From assembly GCA_963697285.1 (NCBI GenBank), contig CAVONI010000011.1, positions 1,612,001 through 1,676,000 of the forward strand: 64,000 bases of DNA. The letters are read 5' to 3'. Positions 43,001 through 52,249 of this stretch are shown piece after piece. The translations under genes and the position numbers were made by a program. The notes under the pieces were generated by a model, which was not told the origin of the DNA, made no database searches, and saw only the letters and a list, made by a program, of their open reading frames with translations. The DNA comes from JAEUQQ01 sp963697285 (lineage in GTDB: Bacteria > Acidobacteriota > Vicinamibacteria > Vicinamibacterales > JAFNAJ01). Within the stretch, counting starts at the first letter, position 1. Each line of letters opens with the position of its first letter.

Positions 43001-44979
43001 CGACATGGCGACTGGCGACTTCGTCCGCGCCACGATGCCGGAGTGGACGACCGACCTCGAGTTCACACCCGACGGACGGTTCCTGCTCGCGTGGGGAAGC
43101 GGCAGGGGCGTGGTGTTCGACTCCCGGAGCGGATCACCGGCGGGCCCTCCGTTCGGCGTCCGCGACGCGACCGACGTCCACATCGCGCCCGGCGGTTCGC
43201 AGGTGACGGTGCGCTCGAAGACCGATGACCGGACGATGGTCAGATTGTGGGACGTGGCCACCGGCCAACCCATCGTGTCGCGTGCGGGTGCCCACCTGGC
43301 AACGCTGTGCGGCGACGTTGTCGCTATCGCGTCGGCGACCGACGTGACGCTGTGGGACGTGCAGACCGGGAAGGCGATCGGACAACCCATCGCTCATGCC
43401 GCACCCATCCAGTCGATGAGTTTCAGTGCGGGGTGCAAGGCCGGGCTCAGCGTCGCGGGCCGTGAGGTGCGGGTGTGGGACCCGGCGACCGCCCGCCCCA
43501 TCGCACAGCCGTTGATCCACTCGGCGCACGTGACGACGGCGACATTCTCGCCCGACGGCCGGCGTGTTGCGAGTGCCTCGTCAGACGGCGCGTGCGTGTG
43601 GGATCTCCGGGCCGGCGAAGCGGGCGGCGAACCGCTCCGACATCCCGACGCCTACGACCACATCGCATTCGGTGCTGGCGGCCAGCGTGTTGCCACCGTC
43701 TCCCGTCGCCAGGTGCAGACCTGGAACGCCCAGACCGGCGCGCCGGTTGGTGCACCCATTTCGGCAGGCACGGATGTGACCTCGATCGCGATCAGCCCCA
43801 ACGGCGAACGGGTGCTCGTCGAGACGTACGAATCGGGAACCGTGTACCGACACGACGAGTGGCGCCCCCGTCGGAAGGCCGTGGCGCGTCAACTCGCAAT
43901 TCGATTACACGTCGGCGAGTACCACGATGAGCCCCGACTGGAGCATGCGGGTGACGTTCGCTGGCAAGACGGCGCGCACCTGGCTCGTCGATTCAGGGCA
44001 ACGTCGCGGCAAGCTCCTCGCGCACCGGCAGCCCATCACGCAGGTCGGCTTCAGCCGCGACGGTTCGCTGATCGTGACCGCGTCGGAAGACGCCACCGCA
44101 CGGGTGTGGGAGGCGGCAACCGGCAATCCCGTCGGTGTGCCGATGCGGCACGAGCAGGCGGTGAGGCGGGCCATCTTCAGTGGAAACGGCTCGCGCGTCG
44201 TGACGGTGTTCGACAGGCTGTTGAGCGTCGGAAACCAGAGCGTGCCTTACCCGCGCGAGGTGCGCGTCTGGAACGCCCAGACCGGCGAGTCGGTCGGCGC
44301 GGTGATTTCCCACGACGAGGATGTCACCGCCGCCGCGATCAGCCCTGACGGGTCGCGCCTGCTGACGGCAAGCGGCCGGACGCTGCAACTCTGGGATCCG
44401 GAGACGTCATCGCGGGTCGGGAATCCCCTCGAGTTCGACGAGCCGGTCTCGTCGGTCGCGTACTCGCTCGATGGCCGCCGTGTCGTCGGCACCGCCGGCA
44501 GCAACGTGTATCTCTGGGATGCGGCGAGGCTCACACCGATTGGACAACCGTGGAAGAGCGACGGCCATGTCGCCGACGTGCGGTTCGTCGCCGATGACCA
44601 ACGCCTGCTGATTGTCACGACGGCATCGCCGGATGCGCAGCAGGACCAGCCGGAGTGCCGGGGCAGCGACTGCCCTGGTCAACGTGCCTCGCTGTGGGAC
44701 GTGCCCACGGCGACGCCAGGCGACGTGCCCATGCTCACGCAGGTGGCCGAAGTGCTCGGCGGATTCAGGATCAGCGCACTCGGGGCGACCGAGCCCGTCA
44801 GCGGGCGCGCCGCGATCGCGGCGGCGTTGAGCCGGGCCGTTGGCGAGGCGGGATCACAGCCGACGCCAGCGCAACGCATCGTGCGCTGGTTGCTGGCAGA
44901 TCCCGGGGCGCGCCCGGTGGCGCCGTTCGCATCCAACCACACGCTGCGCGCCGCCGGAGGTGCCGATGCGCGGCGCTAG
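40065..44979 (+). CDS. TIR-STAND NTPase-WD40 protein, frameshifted in the WD40 region
   Basis: About 1,640 residues after joining two frames. A TIR domain (residues 1-140, MSRIFISHSHRDD) keeps the WCLAE motif, with E78 at the position of the NADase glutamate. A STAND NTPase domain follows: Walker A GASGSGKSS (218-226) and Walker B VLVFSIDQAEE (D320). A coiled Glu/Arg-rich stretch leads to a single membrane helix (AGAGIAILLMIAAIVAALSA, about 705-725). From about residue 780 come WD40-like repeats such as ATFSPDGTLIVTASQDRTA. The frame moves by one between 43857 and 43870, beside GGCGCCCCC. The other frame continues GAPVGRPWRVNSQFDYT into more repeats, ending TAG 44979. Signalling or defence is likely. 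Confidence 0.85.
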
Positions 44980-46183
44980 TCCCCGGCTCGGAGCCTTCGT
45001 CCTGCTGGCCATGCTGGGGCTTGCGCAAGGTGCACCGCCACTGTCGGCCGATGCGCTCCCGCACGACGCCTACGTGTGGAATCGCCTCTGGACGCCCGCC
45101 GTCGAGCGGGCACTCGTCCAGTCGTCTGCCGGCATCCGCCAATGGCGCGTGCTGGGAGCCGAGATGAGCGGCAATGGCGAGCTCGTGGGAATCCGCGCTG
45201 ATCGCACGGCGCTCCTGCGCGTTGCGAAGCCGGTCGTGCTCGTCGTCCGAATCAACGGGCAGATCCCTCGCTGGAATCACGCCGCCGTGGTCCGCAGCGT
45301 CGTGACGCTGGTTGAAGAGTGGCGAGCGACCGGCATCGACGTCGCAGGCCTGGAGATTGACCACGACTGCGCGACCGCGCGGCTGGCCGCCTATGGCGAG
45401 TTCCTCGGGCGGCTGCGGCAGGCTCAACCGGCGTCGGTGCGGATCTCGATCACGGCGCTGCCGGCCTGGCTCGACAGCCCGCGTCTCGGCGCCGTCCTGG
45501 GCAGGGTGGATGAGGCCGTCCTGCAAGTACACGCCGTCGTGAATCCGCGCCAGGGCCTCTTCGATCGCGCACAAGCGGCCGGCTGGGTCCGCAGGTGGGC
45601 ACGCGTCAGCACCGTGCCGTTCCGGGTGGCCCTGCCAACATATGGATCCCGCGTCACGTGGAACGCCGCGGGCAAGCTGACCAGTGTCGAGAGCGAGGTC
45701 CCGAGGTTTGCGAATCTCGCCGACGGGACCGAACTCGTCGTCCGTCCACTCGACGTGGTGAGCCTGGTCGAGGAACTCGAGCGGCTCCGTCTGCCGCTGC
45801 TGGCGGGGTTCGTGTGGTTCCGCCTGCCAACGGACCAGGACCGCAGGGCGTGGACCCCGTCCACCTGGCAGGCCGTGATCGCGAGACGAGCACGTCCGTC
45901 GCCCGTGGACGTCGACGTCATCGCGAGCGACGCTGCCGGCACATTCGACGTGTACGTCACCAATCGAGGCCCGGTGGACGAATTGTACCCGGCCACCATC
46001 GACATCGGTGCGAGCGAACGATGCGAGACGGGCGACGCCCTGACGCCGTATGCGGTGCGATGGTCACGGCAGCGCATCACCTTCCAGGCGGTCACGCCGT
46101 TGCTGGTTGCCGCACGCGAACGACGTCTCGTCGGCTGGGTGCGTTGCACGCGCGAAGGAGGGAGCACTCATGCGGCGCATTAG
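44966..46183 (+). CDS. DUF3142 domain protein, secreted
   Basis: A 405-residue protein. The ATG at 44966 follows GGAGGT and overlaps the upstream TIR gene by 14 bases. A signal peptide (MRGASPRLGAFVLLAMLGLA) precedes a DUF3142 domain, a glycosidase-like TIM barrel without known activity: VVLVVRINGQIPRWN, GIDVAGLEIDHDCATARLAAY, ISITALPAWLDSP and VPFRVALPTYGSRVTW. The acidic cluster EIDHD resembles a catalytic loop but this is not proven. Its 3' end overlaps the next gene by 14 bases, so the three genes are probably translated together. Confidence 0.85.
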   Translation: MRGASPRLGAFVLLAMLGLAQGAPPLSADALPHDAYVWNRLWTPAVERALVQSSAGIRQWRVLGAEMSGNGELVGIRADRTALLRVAKPVVLVVRINGQIPRWNHAAVVRSVVTLVEEWRATGIDVAGLEIDHDCATARLAAYGEFLGRLRQAQPASVRISITALPAWLDSPRLGAVLGRVDEAVLQVHAVVNPRQGLFDRAQAAGWVRRWARVSTVPFRVALPTYGSRVTWNAAGKLTSVESEVPRFANLADGTELVVRPLDVVSLVEELERLRLPLLAGFVWFRLPTDQDRRAWTPSTWQAVIARRARPSPVDVDVIASDAAGTFDVYVTNRGPVDELYPATIDIGASERCETGDALTPYAVRWSRQRITFQAVTPLLVAARERRLVGWVRCTREGGSTHAAH

Positions 46184-48602
46184 CGATCGCACCGCTCGGC
46201 ACCCATCGATCACTCGTGGCCTGGGCGCATTCACCCTCGCGGTCACGTGTGGCGTTGCCGCCCTGCTTGCCTGCGGATTCGAGTTTCCCCTCGACGTCCT
46301 CTCGTCGCGTGGAACGGCGATGCTGCAAGCCCCCGAAGCGACGTTCAACGACGAAGTCTGGCAGCTCGTACCTCCCCCTGACGACGGTGAGGTCTTGAAG
46401 CCGGTCGAGGACAGGGCCTGGTCGTCTGATGAACCAGAGCCTGTCACGCCGTCGAGAACAGAGGCCGAAGCTGAGGGGTTGTCGCCTGACGCCGTTTCAC
46501 GCATCGCGGCGATGCGTCAGCACGAAGACGGTGCGTCGGCGTTCGCCGCTGGCGAGGGCTTGCCGCCGGATGTGCGGAACTACACCGCAGGAGCCGTGAG
46601 TTATCAGCACCAGCAACTGGACGCCGCGCAAGAGTACTTCCGGTCGGTGCTGGCGCTTCCCCGCGACGAACGGCGGCACCGGGAGTTGTGGGCGCGATTC
46701 ATGCTGGGTCGGACCGCCAGTCTGCACGGTGACGTCGCTGAGGCAACCGCCCACTTCGAGGCCACGCGTGCACTTGTGCGCAGTGGAGTGCCCGACAGGT
46801 TGGGCCTCGCCGTCGCCAGCCTCGGAGAGGAAGCCAGGCTCCATCTCAAGCCCGGCGGGATCGCCCGCGCCGTGAAGCTGTACGCACAGCAGGCGTCCTA
46901 CGGCTCTGCGAGCGGCGGTACCTCTCTGCTGCGCGTCGCCGACGCGATCCTGGCCGACGAGGCGTGGCTCGACGAGGCGATCCAGGACAGTCTCAGTCGC
47001 CGCCTCCTGTTCCTCTACCTGAACGCGCGCGTCTACAGGAGAGACCCGTTTTACGACGAGGGGCCGGTCGGTGATCTTCTCCCCCAGGGCGAGCCGCAGG
47101 ACCCCGACGCCCCGCTCGAGCCGGGCGCAGAGGCCGCCGGCACGCTCGACACGACTGCTCCTCCCTCGCCCACTAGCGTCACGAAGCCGGCGCTCGACCG
47201 CGTGGTCGATGCGCTCGACCGCCACCGGATCACCGACCGGGCCGGCATGGGCTGGCTGGCTGCCACGGCCTACCAGGCAGGTCGATTCGATCTTGCAGAA
47301 CGACTCGCCGGCCGCGACACCGCGGCGTTGTCGTCCTGGATTCGGGCAAAGCTCGCTTGGCGTCGCGGCGATGCCGCCGCGGCACTCGCGGGCTACACCG
47401 AGGCACTTGCAGCCTACCAGCGTGAACATCGCGGGAGCAGACAGCACGCCGAGTTGATCGCCGAAGCGGCCGTGCTCCGCCTCGGTCGCGATGAGTTCGT
47501 CGAAGCGCTGACGCTGCTCCTCGCGGCGAGCGACGGCACGTGGTCGGCCGCTCGATCCGACACGGATTACTGGAGGGACGTCGCCTACATCGCGGAGCGC
47601 GTGCTGACGGTTGACGAGCTGAAGCAATACGTCGACGAGCGGGTGAAGACTCCGACGGGCTCGGAGGTCGAGGAGGCCCTCGAGAAGGGCGAGACCCTGC
47701 CTGGCGCCTCCCTGCGCGATCTGCTGGCTCGCCGACTGATGCGCGAGCAGCGTTACGGTGAGGCGATCGGGTACTTCGACGACGAACACATCCGGTCGGT
47801 GGCCGAAGAGTACGTGGCCGCACTCTCGCGCGCCGGCAGTTGGTGGCGCAGCGCCGTCTCGCGCGCCGAGAATTGGTTTGCGGCGGCGACCATTGCCAGG
47901 TTCGACGGCATGGAGGTCCTGGGATACGAACTGTCTCCCGACTTCGCCGTCTTCGATGGCCAGGTCGCACTCGATGACGAGGGCAACATTGATTTTGACG
48001 ACGAACCCGACGCCGACGTCAGCGACGCTGGCACGTCTGACTCCTCGTCGGGTTCGGCCACCGGAGGGCCGACTGGGGTGGCTGCGACACCGGGCGCCGC
48101 AGCGGCATCGTCAGGCGCAACGGAGGCGGGGGGCCTAACTGCCGCGGAGCGTGAACGCGTCGCACGCTCGGCACCGAGCATCAACACTCGCTTTCACTAC
48201 CGCCTCATTGCGGTGGATCACGCGATGCGAGCGGCCGATGTCCTTCCCCCGTCCTCGCAGGCGTTCGCCGCGGTGTTGTGCCGGGCGAACAGCTGGATCA
48301 TCAACCGCGAACCTGAACGCGCCGCGACGGTCTACGCACGCTACCTGCAGGAGGGTGCGTACGTCCCGTGGGCGCGGCAGTTCGGCCGGCGCTGCCCGCA
48401 GCCCGATTTCGAAGGCGCCGCGCGACGCGCGTGGGCCGTCAGGATCGAGGCGGCGACAGGGGTGGTGCGATCGCACCCGCTGCTCTCGGGTGTCGCCGGC
48501 CTGGTCGCCGCCGGTGCCCTGGTCGTCACCGGACGTGGACTGGCGCGGCGACGACGTCAAGGTGCCACCGGCGACGAGTCAACTGAGGATCTCACCAGGT
48601 AG
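46170..48602 (+). CDS. TPR-like lipoprotein of unknown function
   Basis: A 810-residue protein not assigned to a family. The ATG at 46170 follows GAAGGAGGG. The N-terminal hydrophobic stretch ends in LLAC followed by G, a plausible lipobox. Helical repeat-like segments include NYTAGAVSYQHQQLDAAQEY, YFRSVLALPRD and RHRELWARFMLGR. An acidic, Ser/Gly/Thr-rich linker lies near residues 605-650, and a membrane helix near the C-terminus (LLSGVAGLVAAGALVVTGRG) is followed by an Arg-rich tail. A partner of the DUF3142 protein in envelope processes is likely from the gene overlap; no enzyme motif is seen. Confidence 0.75.
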   Translation: MRRISDRTARHPSITRGLGAFTLAVTCGVAALLACGFEFPLDVLSSRGTAMLQAPEATFNDEVWQLVPPPDDGEVLKPVEDRAWSSDEPEPVTPSRTEAEAEGLSPDAVSRIAAMRQHEDGASAFAAGEGLPPDVRNYTAGAVSYQHQQLDAAQEYFRSVLALPRDERRHRELWARFMLGRTASLHGDVAEATAHFEATRALVRSGVPDRLGLAVASLGEEARLHLKPGGIARAVKLYAQQASYGSASGGTSLLRVADAILADEAWLDEAIQDSLSRRLLFLYLNARVYRRDPFYDEGPVGDLLPQGEPQDPDAPLEPGAEAAGTLDTTAPPSPTSVTKPALDRVVDALDRHRITDRAGMGWLAATAYQAGRFDLAERLAGRDTAALSSWIRAKLAWRRGDAAAALAGYTEALAAYQREHRGSRQHAELIAEAAVLRLGRDEFVEALTLLLAASDGTWSAARSDTDYWRDVAYIAERVLTVDELKQYVDERVKTPTGSEVEEALEKGETLPGASLRDLLARRLMREQRYGEAIGYFDDEHIRSVAEEYVAALSRAGSWWRSAVSRAENWFAAATIARFDGMEVLGYELSPDFAVFDGQVALDDEGNIDFDDEPDADVSDAGTSDSSSGSATGGPTGVAATPGAAAASSGATEAGGLTAAERERVARSAPSINTRFHYRLIAVDHAMRAADVLPPSSQAFAAVLCRANSWIINREPERAATVYARYLQEGAYVPWARQFGRRCPQPDFEGAARRAWAVRIEAATGVVRSHPLLSGVAGLVAAGALVVTGRGLARRRRQGATGDESTEDLTR

Positions 48603-48627
48603 GCCGCCGCGCGGCGCCTCCCTGCTC

Positions 48628-49545
48628 CTACTTCGACGAGGTCGAGAACTTCACGACGACGCCGCCCACGTAGGTCACTTCGGTCACGCGGTCGCCTTCT
48701 TCATACCATTCGGTGAGCGTCGATAGCTCGCCTTGCTTTCCAGGCTTGCTGCGCGTGGGCGCGCCGAGCAGGTCGTGCACTTCGTCGGTGCTCATCCCCC
48801 GCCGGATGTCACCGCCACCTCCGCCACGTGAGGGCATCGGAGGAGCCGGTGGCAGGCGCTGCGGCTCGGGCTCGAGCTGTCGCGAACCCATCGGGCCGAA
48901 ATCGATCGTGCGCGACAGCATCCGCTGCAGTTCGCCCGGCGTGGGAATCGAGTAGGCGAGCTGCGACTCGGGAAGCCAGATGTTGACGCGTGAGCCGGCG
49001 TCGAGGCGCTTGTCGGCGATCTCGCTCTTCTTCCGCTCTTCCATGGCGCGCCGCTCCATGTCGCGGTCGCGCTCCTCTCGCTCACGGTCGCGCCGCAACT
49101 CGTCGAGTTCCCGCTGCATCCGGCGGCGCCGCTCGTAGTCGGGCTCGTTCTTGACGGCTTTCTCCAGGTCCTTCTCGCGGTTGCTCTTCGACACGCTCGG
49201 CACGTAGACCGACCCCGAGTCGTCGCCGAAGACACCGTAGCCGCCCCCTCCGAGCTGGAACTCGATGTTCTTCTTCTTCACGCGCACCGTGGTGACGAGC
49301 ACGCGCGTGCCCTCGCGCAAGGCGACACCGTACTCGCGGAGGCGCGCGCTGTAGGCGCGGAAGTCGATCGTGGGATCACGCTCCGGATAGAGGTCGATGC
49401 CCAGCTGCGTCGCCGGCATGTCCATCTTCACGACGACGTACTGGCCCTCGAAGGCCTGTCGCAGTTGCTGTTCGCTCTGCGCCAACACAGGCATGGCCTG
49501 CAGGAGGCCGGCGCCGCACACCAGAAGGGTCACTACCTGACGCAC
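48628..49545 (-). CDS. Secreted coiled-coil protein with BamE/SmpA-like C-terminal domain
   Basis: A 305-residue protein. A signal peptide (MRQVVTLLVCGAGLLQAMPV, cut near LAQS) is followed by a beta-rich N-terminal part, a highly charged Arg/Glu coiled coil (about residues 130-175, RRRRMQRELDELRRDRERE), a Pro/Gly linker and a small C-terminal domain, IRRGMSTDEVHDLLGAPTRS then WYEEGDRVTEVTYVGGVVV. The last resembles the BamE/OmlA fold. It is convergent with the lipoprotein gene and divergent from the sigma factor gene. Its role is unknown. Confidence 0.75.
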   Translation of the reverse strand: MRQVVTLLVCGAGLLQAMPVLAQSEQQLRQAFEGQYVVVKMDMPATQLGIDLYPERDPTIDFRAYSARLREYGVALREGTRVLVTTVRVKKKNIEFQLGGGGYGVFGDDSGSVYVPSVSKSNREKDLEKAVKNEPDYERRRRMQRELDELRRDREREERDRDMERRAMEERKKSEIADKRLDAGSRVNIWLPESQLAYSIPTPGELQRMLSRTIDFGPMGSRQLEPEPQRLPPAPPMPSRGGGGGDIRRGMSTDEVHDLLGAPTRSKPGKQGELSTLTEWYEEGDRVTEVTYVGGVVVKFSTSSK

Positions 49546-49809
49546 ATCTCACCTCGCATGTCGCATACCCACGACGTGTCGCCATTCGGACACATTGGTC
49601 GTGCGGCAGCCGACACCGGGTCTGCCACCGCACAACACAATCGGCACCATCCGTGAGAACCTGCAGATGATACGCTCACCGCCTGCCCACCCGGCTCGCC
49701 ACGGCAGCACACTGCCGGGTTGCCGCTTCTTCCGACCTGCTGCCGGCGAAGCCTCGCCGAAGCCGCCGCCTGCAGGTCTGCGGCGAAGGCGGGTACTGAT
49801 CAGCCGAGC

Positions 49810-50706
49810 ATGCGCCTCGACGATGACCTGGTCTCGCGCCTGTACCGCGCCGCGAAGGGCGACCGGTGGGATGTCGCGCGCGATGACTTCGCCGACGCCC
49901 TCGCCCGGTCGGCGACGAAGGCCTTCGTGGATCGCGTGCCGGCCGGCCCTGAGCTCGAGCGCTACCTGGCGGGGCTGCACCTCGAGGACCTGGCGCTCGC
50001 GTGCGCCTGTGCGGCCGGCCACGAGGGCGCCTGGGAACACGTCATCCGTGAGCACCGGCCCGCGCTGTATCGCGCCGCCGCGGCCATCGATCCGACGGGC
50101 GGTGCGCGCGATCTCGCCGACTCGCTCTATGCCGAGTTGTTCGGGTTGAAGGACACGGCCGGCGTGCGCCAGTCGCTGTTCCGCTACTTCCACGGGCGCA
50201 GCAGCCTCGCGACGTGGCTCCGCTCCATCCTCGCCCAGCGTCACGTCGACGGCATCCGCAGCCATCGCCGGCTCGAACCTCTTCCAGACGAGGAACCTGC
50301 TGCACCACCGACCGCTTCCTCGGCGCTGCCCGATCCCGACAGGCGACGGTTTGCGGCGGCGATGCTGGCAGCCCTGGCGTTCGTCATCGGCAACCTGGCT
50401 CCTCGTGATCGGCTCCGCCTGGGCTGGTACTATGCCCAGCAGATGACCCTGGCCGAGATCGGCCGCCTGCTGAAGGAGCATGAAGCCACCGTGTCGCGGC
50501 ACCTGTCGCGCACGCGGCGCGCGATACGCGACGAGGTGGAGCAGCGCCTCCGCAACCATCACGGCTTCGTGGACCGCGAAGTGAGCGAGTGCTTCGCCAG
50601 CATGTCGGCAGATGCGGGTGGGCTCGACCTCGCCGCGGTGCTCGCTGGCGGATCGGACGGCAAGGTTCCCGTCCTGGATCGTTCTACGCACGAGAGGATG
50701 ACGTGA
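49810..50706 (+). CDS. RNA polymerase sigma factor, sigma-70 family (ECF-like)
   Basis: A 298-residue protein. Region 2-like sequence (ALYRAAAAIDPTGGARDLAD to SLATWLRSILAQRHVDGIRS) and region 4-like helix-turn-helix (MTLAEIGRLLKEHEATVSRH) are visible, preceded by an unusual N-terminal extension of about 90 residues. The ATG at 49810 is followed by conserved-looking sequence; upstream open frame is not. Its stop overlaps the GTG of the anti-sigma gene (GTGA). The regulon is unknown; a C-terminal extension after region 4 is also present. Confidence 0.85.
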   Translation: MRLDDDLVSRLYRAAKGDRWDVARDDFADALARSATKAFVDRVPAGPELERYLAGLHLEDLALACACAAGHEGAWEHVIREHRPALYRAAAAIDPTGGARDLADSLYAELFGLKDTAGVRQSLFRYFHGRSSLATWLRSILAQRHVDGIRSHRRLEPLPDEEPAAPPTASSALPDPDRRRFAAAMLAALAFVIGNLAPRDRLRLGWYYAQQMTLAEIGRLLKEHEATVSRHLSRTRRAIRDEVEQRLRNHHGFVDREVSECFASMSADAGGLDLAAVLAGGSDGKVPVLDRSTHERMT

Positions 50707-51872
50707 GCGCCACGCCCGACCGCGACCGCGATGTCGAGCAGTTGCTGAAACGGGTGATGCCCGCCGGCGCTGCGCCGACGACCGACTGCCTGGATGCGGA
50801 GACACTGGCCGCCTGGGCCGACGATGGCCTGGATGCGCGGGCCCGTGCGTCGGCCGAGGCTCACGTCGCCGGCTGTGCCCGGTGCCAGGCACTGCTGGCG
50901 GTCATCGTGCGTTCCGAACCAGCGGTCGCGACACCCCTGCCGTGGTGGCGGACATCGATCGTGCGCTGGATGGCGCCTGCGCTCGTGACGATCGGTGCCG
51001 CGACGCTGTGGTTCCTGCTGCCCCATCCGGAGCCACTGGCCCCTGCAGACGATATTCAGGTGCAGGCTCGCGGCGACATCGACCGCCTTGAATCAGAAGC
51101 GACGGAGGTCGCACAGGCACCGACGTCGGCGGCAGAGCCATCGACTCCCTCGCAGGCAGCGCAGGCCCCGTCGGCGGCGGTCAAGGCGGCTCCGGCTCCG
51201 CCTCCGCCTGCACCTGCTCCCGCCGCTCCACGCCTTGCGGCGCCATCAGACACCCGGCCCGCGGCACGTCCGTCGGCGGCACCTGCATTCGCACCCGAGG
51301 CGCCGCTGCGCGAGACGGTGGTGACGGCAGAGGCCGCTGACAAGCGCGAGGCGAACGCCGTTGCGGGCCGTCCTGCGCAGGATGAACGTGCGATCGGCGC
51401 GTCGCCTGGGAGGCAGTCGGCCCAGGCTCTTCCGTCTGCGCCCGCCGAGGCCGCCGCTGCACCGTCGGTGATCGTGCCGATGGCTGCCGGTCGGGACGCC
51501 ATGCGGCAACAGGCCAGGGCTCGGATTGCCGGGCCGTGGTTCGTGGCCTCCCCGCATCCGGGTGAGCGCTGGCGCATCGAGGAGTCGACCATCGGCTTCA
51601 GCGTCGATGACGGCGCCACGTGGGAGCGCGTCGCCGCAAGCGTCACGCCGGAGTTGACCCATGGCGTGTCGCCGGCCCGCGGCGTCTGCTGGCTGGTGGG
51701 TCGCGGCGGCGCCGTGATGTTGACCGTGGACGGACGCCACTGGAATCGCGTCGCGTTTCCAGAGCCCGTCGACCTGGCAAGGATCGAAGCCCGCGACGCC
51801 CGCACGGCCTCGGTCACGACGATTGACGGCCGCGTGTTCGTGACGACAGACGCGGGCGCGACCTGGAGGTAG
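50703..51872 (+). CDS. Membrane anti-sigma factor with C-terminal BNR/YCF48-like domain
   Basis: A 389-residue protein starting at GTG 50703. A zinc-finger anti-sigma domain (residues 10-65, with AHVAGCARCQALL) is followed by one membrane helix (MAPALVTIGAATLWFLL) and a long Ala/Pro-rich linker. At the C-terminus two BNR-like strands, TIGFSVDDGATWERVA and GRVFVTTDAGATWR, suggest a propeller fragment of the YCF48/BNR class. It would hold the sigma factor at the membrane and release it in response to an envelope signal; this is typical of the family. Confidence 0.85.
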   Translation: MSATPDRDRDVEQLLKRVMPAGAAPTTDCLDAETLAAWADDGLDARARASAEAHVAGCARCQALLAVIVRSEPAVATPLPWWRTSIVRWMAPALVTIGAATLWFLLPHPEPLAPADDIQVQARGDIDRLESEATEVAQAPTSAAEPSTPSQAAQAPSAAVKAAPAPPPPAPAPAAPRLAAPSDTRPAARPSAAPAFAPEAPLRETVVTAEAADKREANAVAGRPAQDERAIGASPGRQSAQALPSAPAEAAAAPSVIVPMAAGRDAMRQQARARIAGPWFVASPHPGERWRIEESTIGFSVDDGATWERVAASVTPELTHGVSPARGVCWLVGRGGAVMLTVDGRHWNRVAFPEPVDLARIEARDARTASVTTIDGRVFVTTDAGATWR

Positions 51873-51878
51873 GGTGCC

Positions 51879-52110
51879 CGGGCCGCGCAGGGGCGCGGTC
51901 CCTACACCTTCCACACGAAAGCCCGCCGTAGGGGCTGCCGGGATCGGATTCATGGCCAGGTGTAGGGGCCGCGCCCCTGCGCGGCCCGCCACAGGAATGC
52001 ACGTCCCGCCCGCGAGACCAGATGCCCGGCGCGATCCGTCACCGGGGCATACGGATGGCACGACACCGTGATCGTCGCCCGGGCCGCACTGGGGTGCGGC
52101 CCCTACACCT
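51879..52110. repeat. REP-like palindromes, cluster 1 (three copies)
   Basis: Copies at 51879-51908 (plus), 51958-51988 (minus) and 52080-52110 (plus). Each has a 9-bp hairpin of the type GGGCCGC-GC/GC-GCGGCCC followed on one side by CTACACC. The region 51873-52249 holds no gene. The palindromes alternate in orientation. Confidence 0.85.
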
Positions 52111-52249
52111 TTCAGATGACTGCTGTCACGCCGACCTGTCCCGCACGAACCGTGCACAATGGAAGGTGCCCGCGGCCTGCAAGAAATCCGGGCGAGTCCG
52201 TTCAGAGGATGCAGGGCCAATGGCGGCCATGCTCCAGGAGTTCACTCAC

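Noticed and set aside
40065..44979. Assignment of the TIR protein to Thoeris or another named defence system
   Set aside because: No ThsA, SAVED or other partner is adjacent, and the neighbours are exported proteins. Only the domain composition is supported.
51958..51988. REP-like palindromes as transcription terminators
   Set aside because: They lack T-tracts, occur in both orientations several times per gap and share a fixed CTACACC tail, which fits a dispersed repeat family better.
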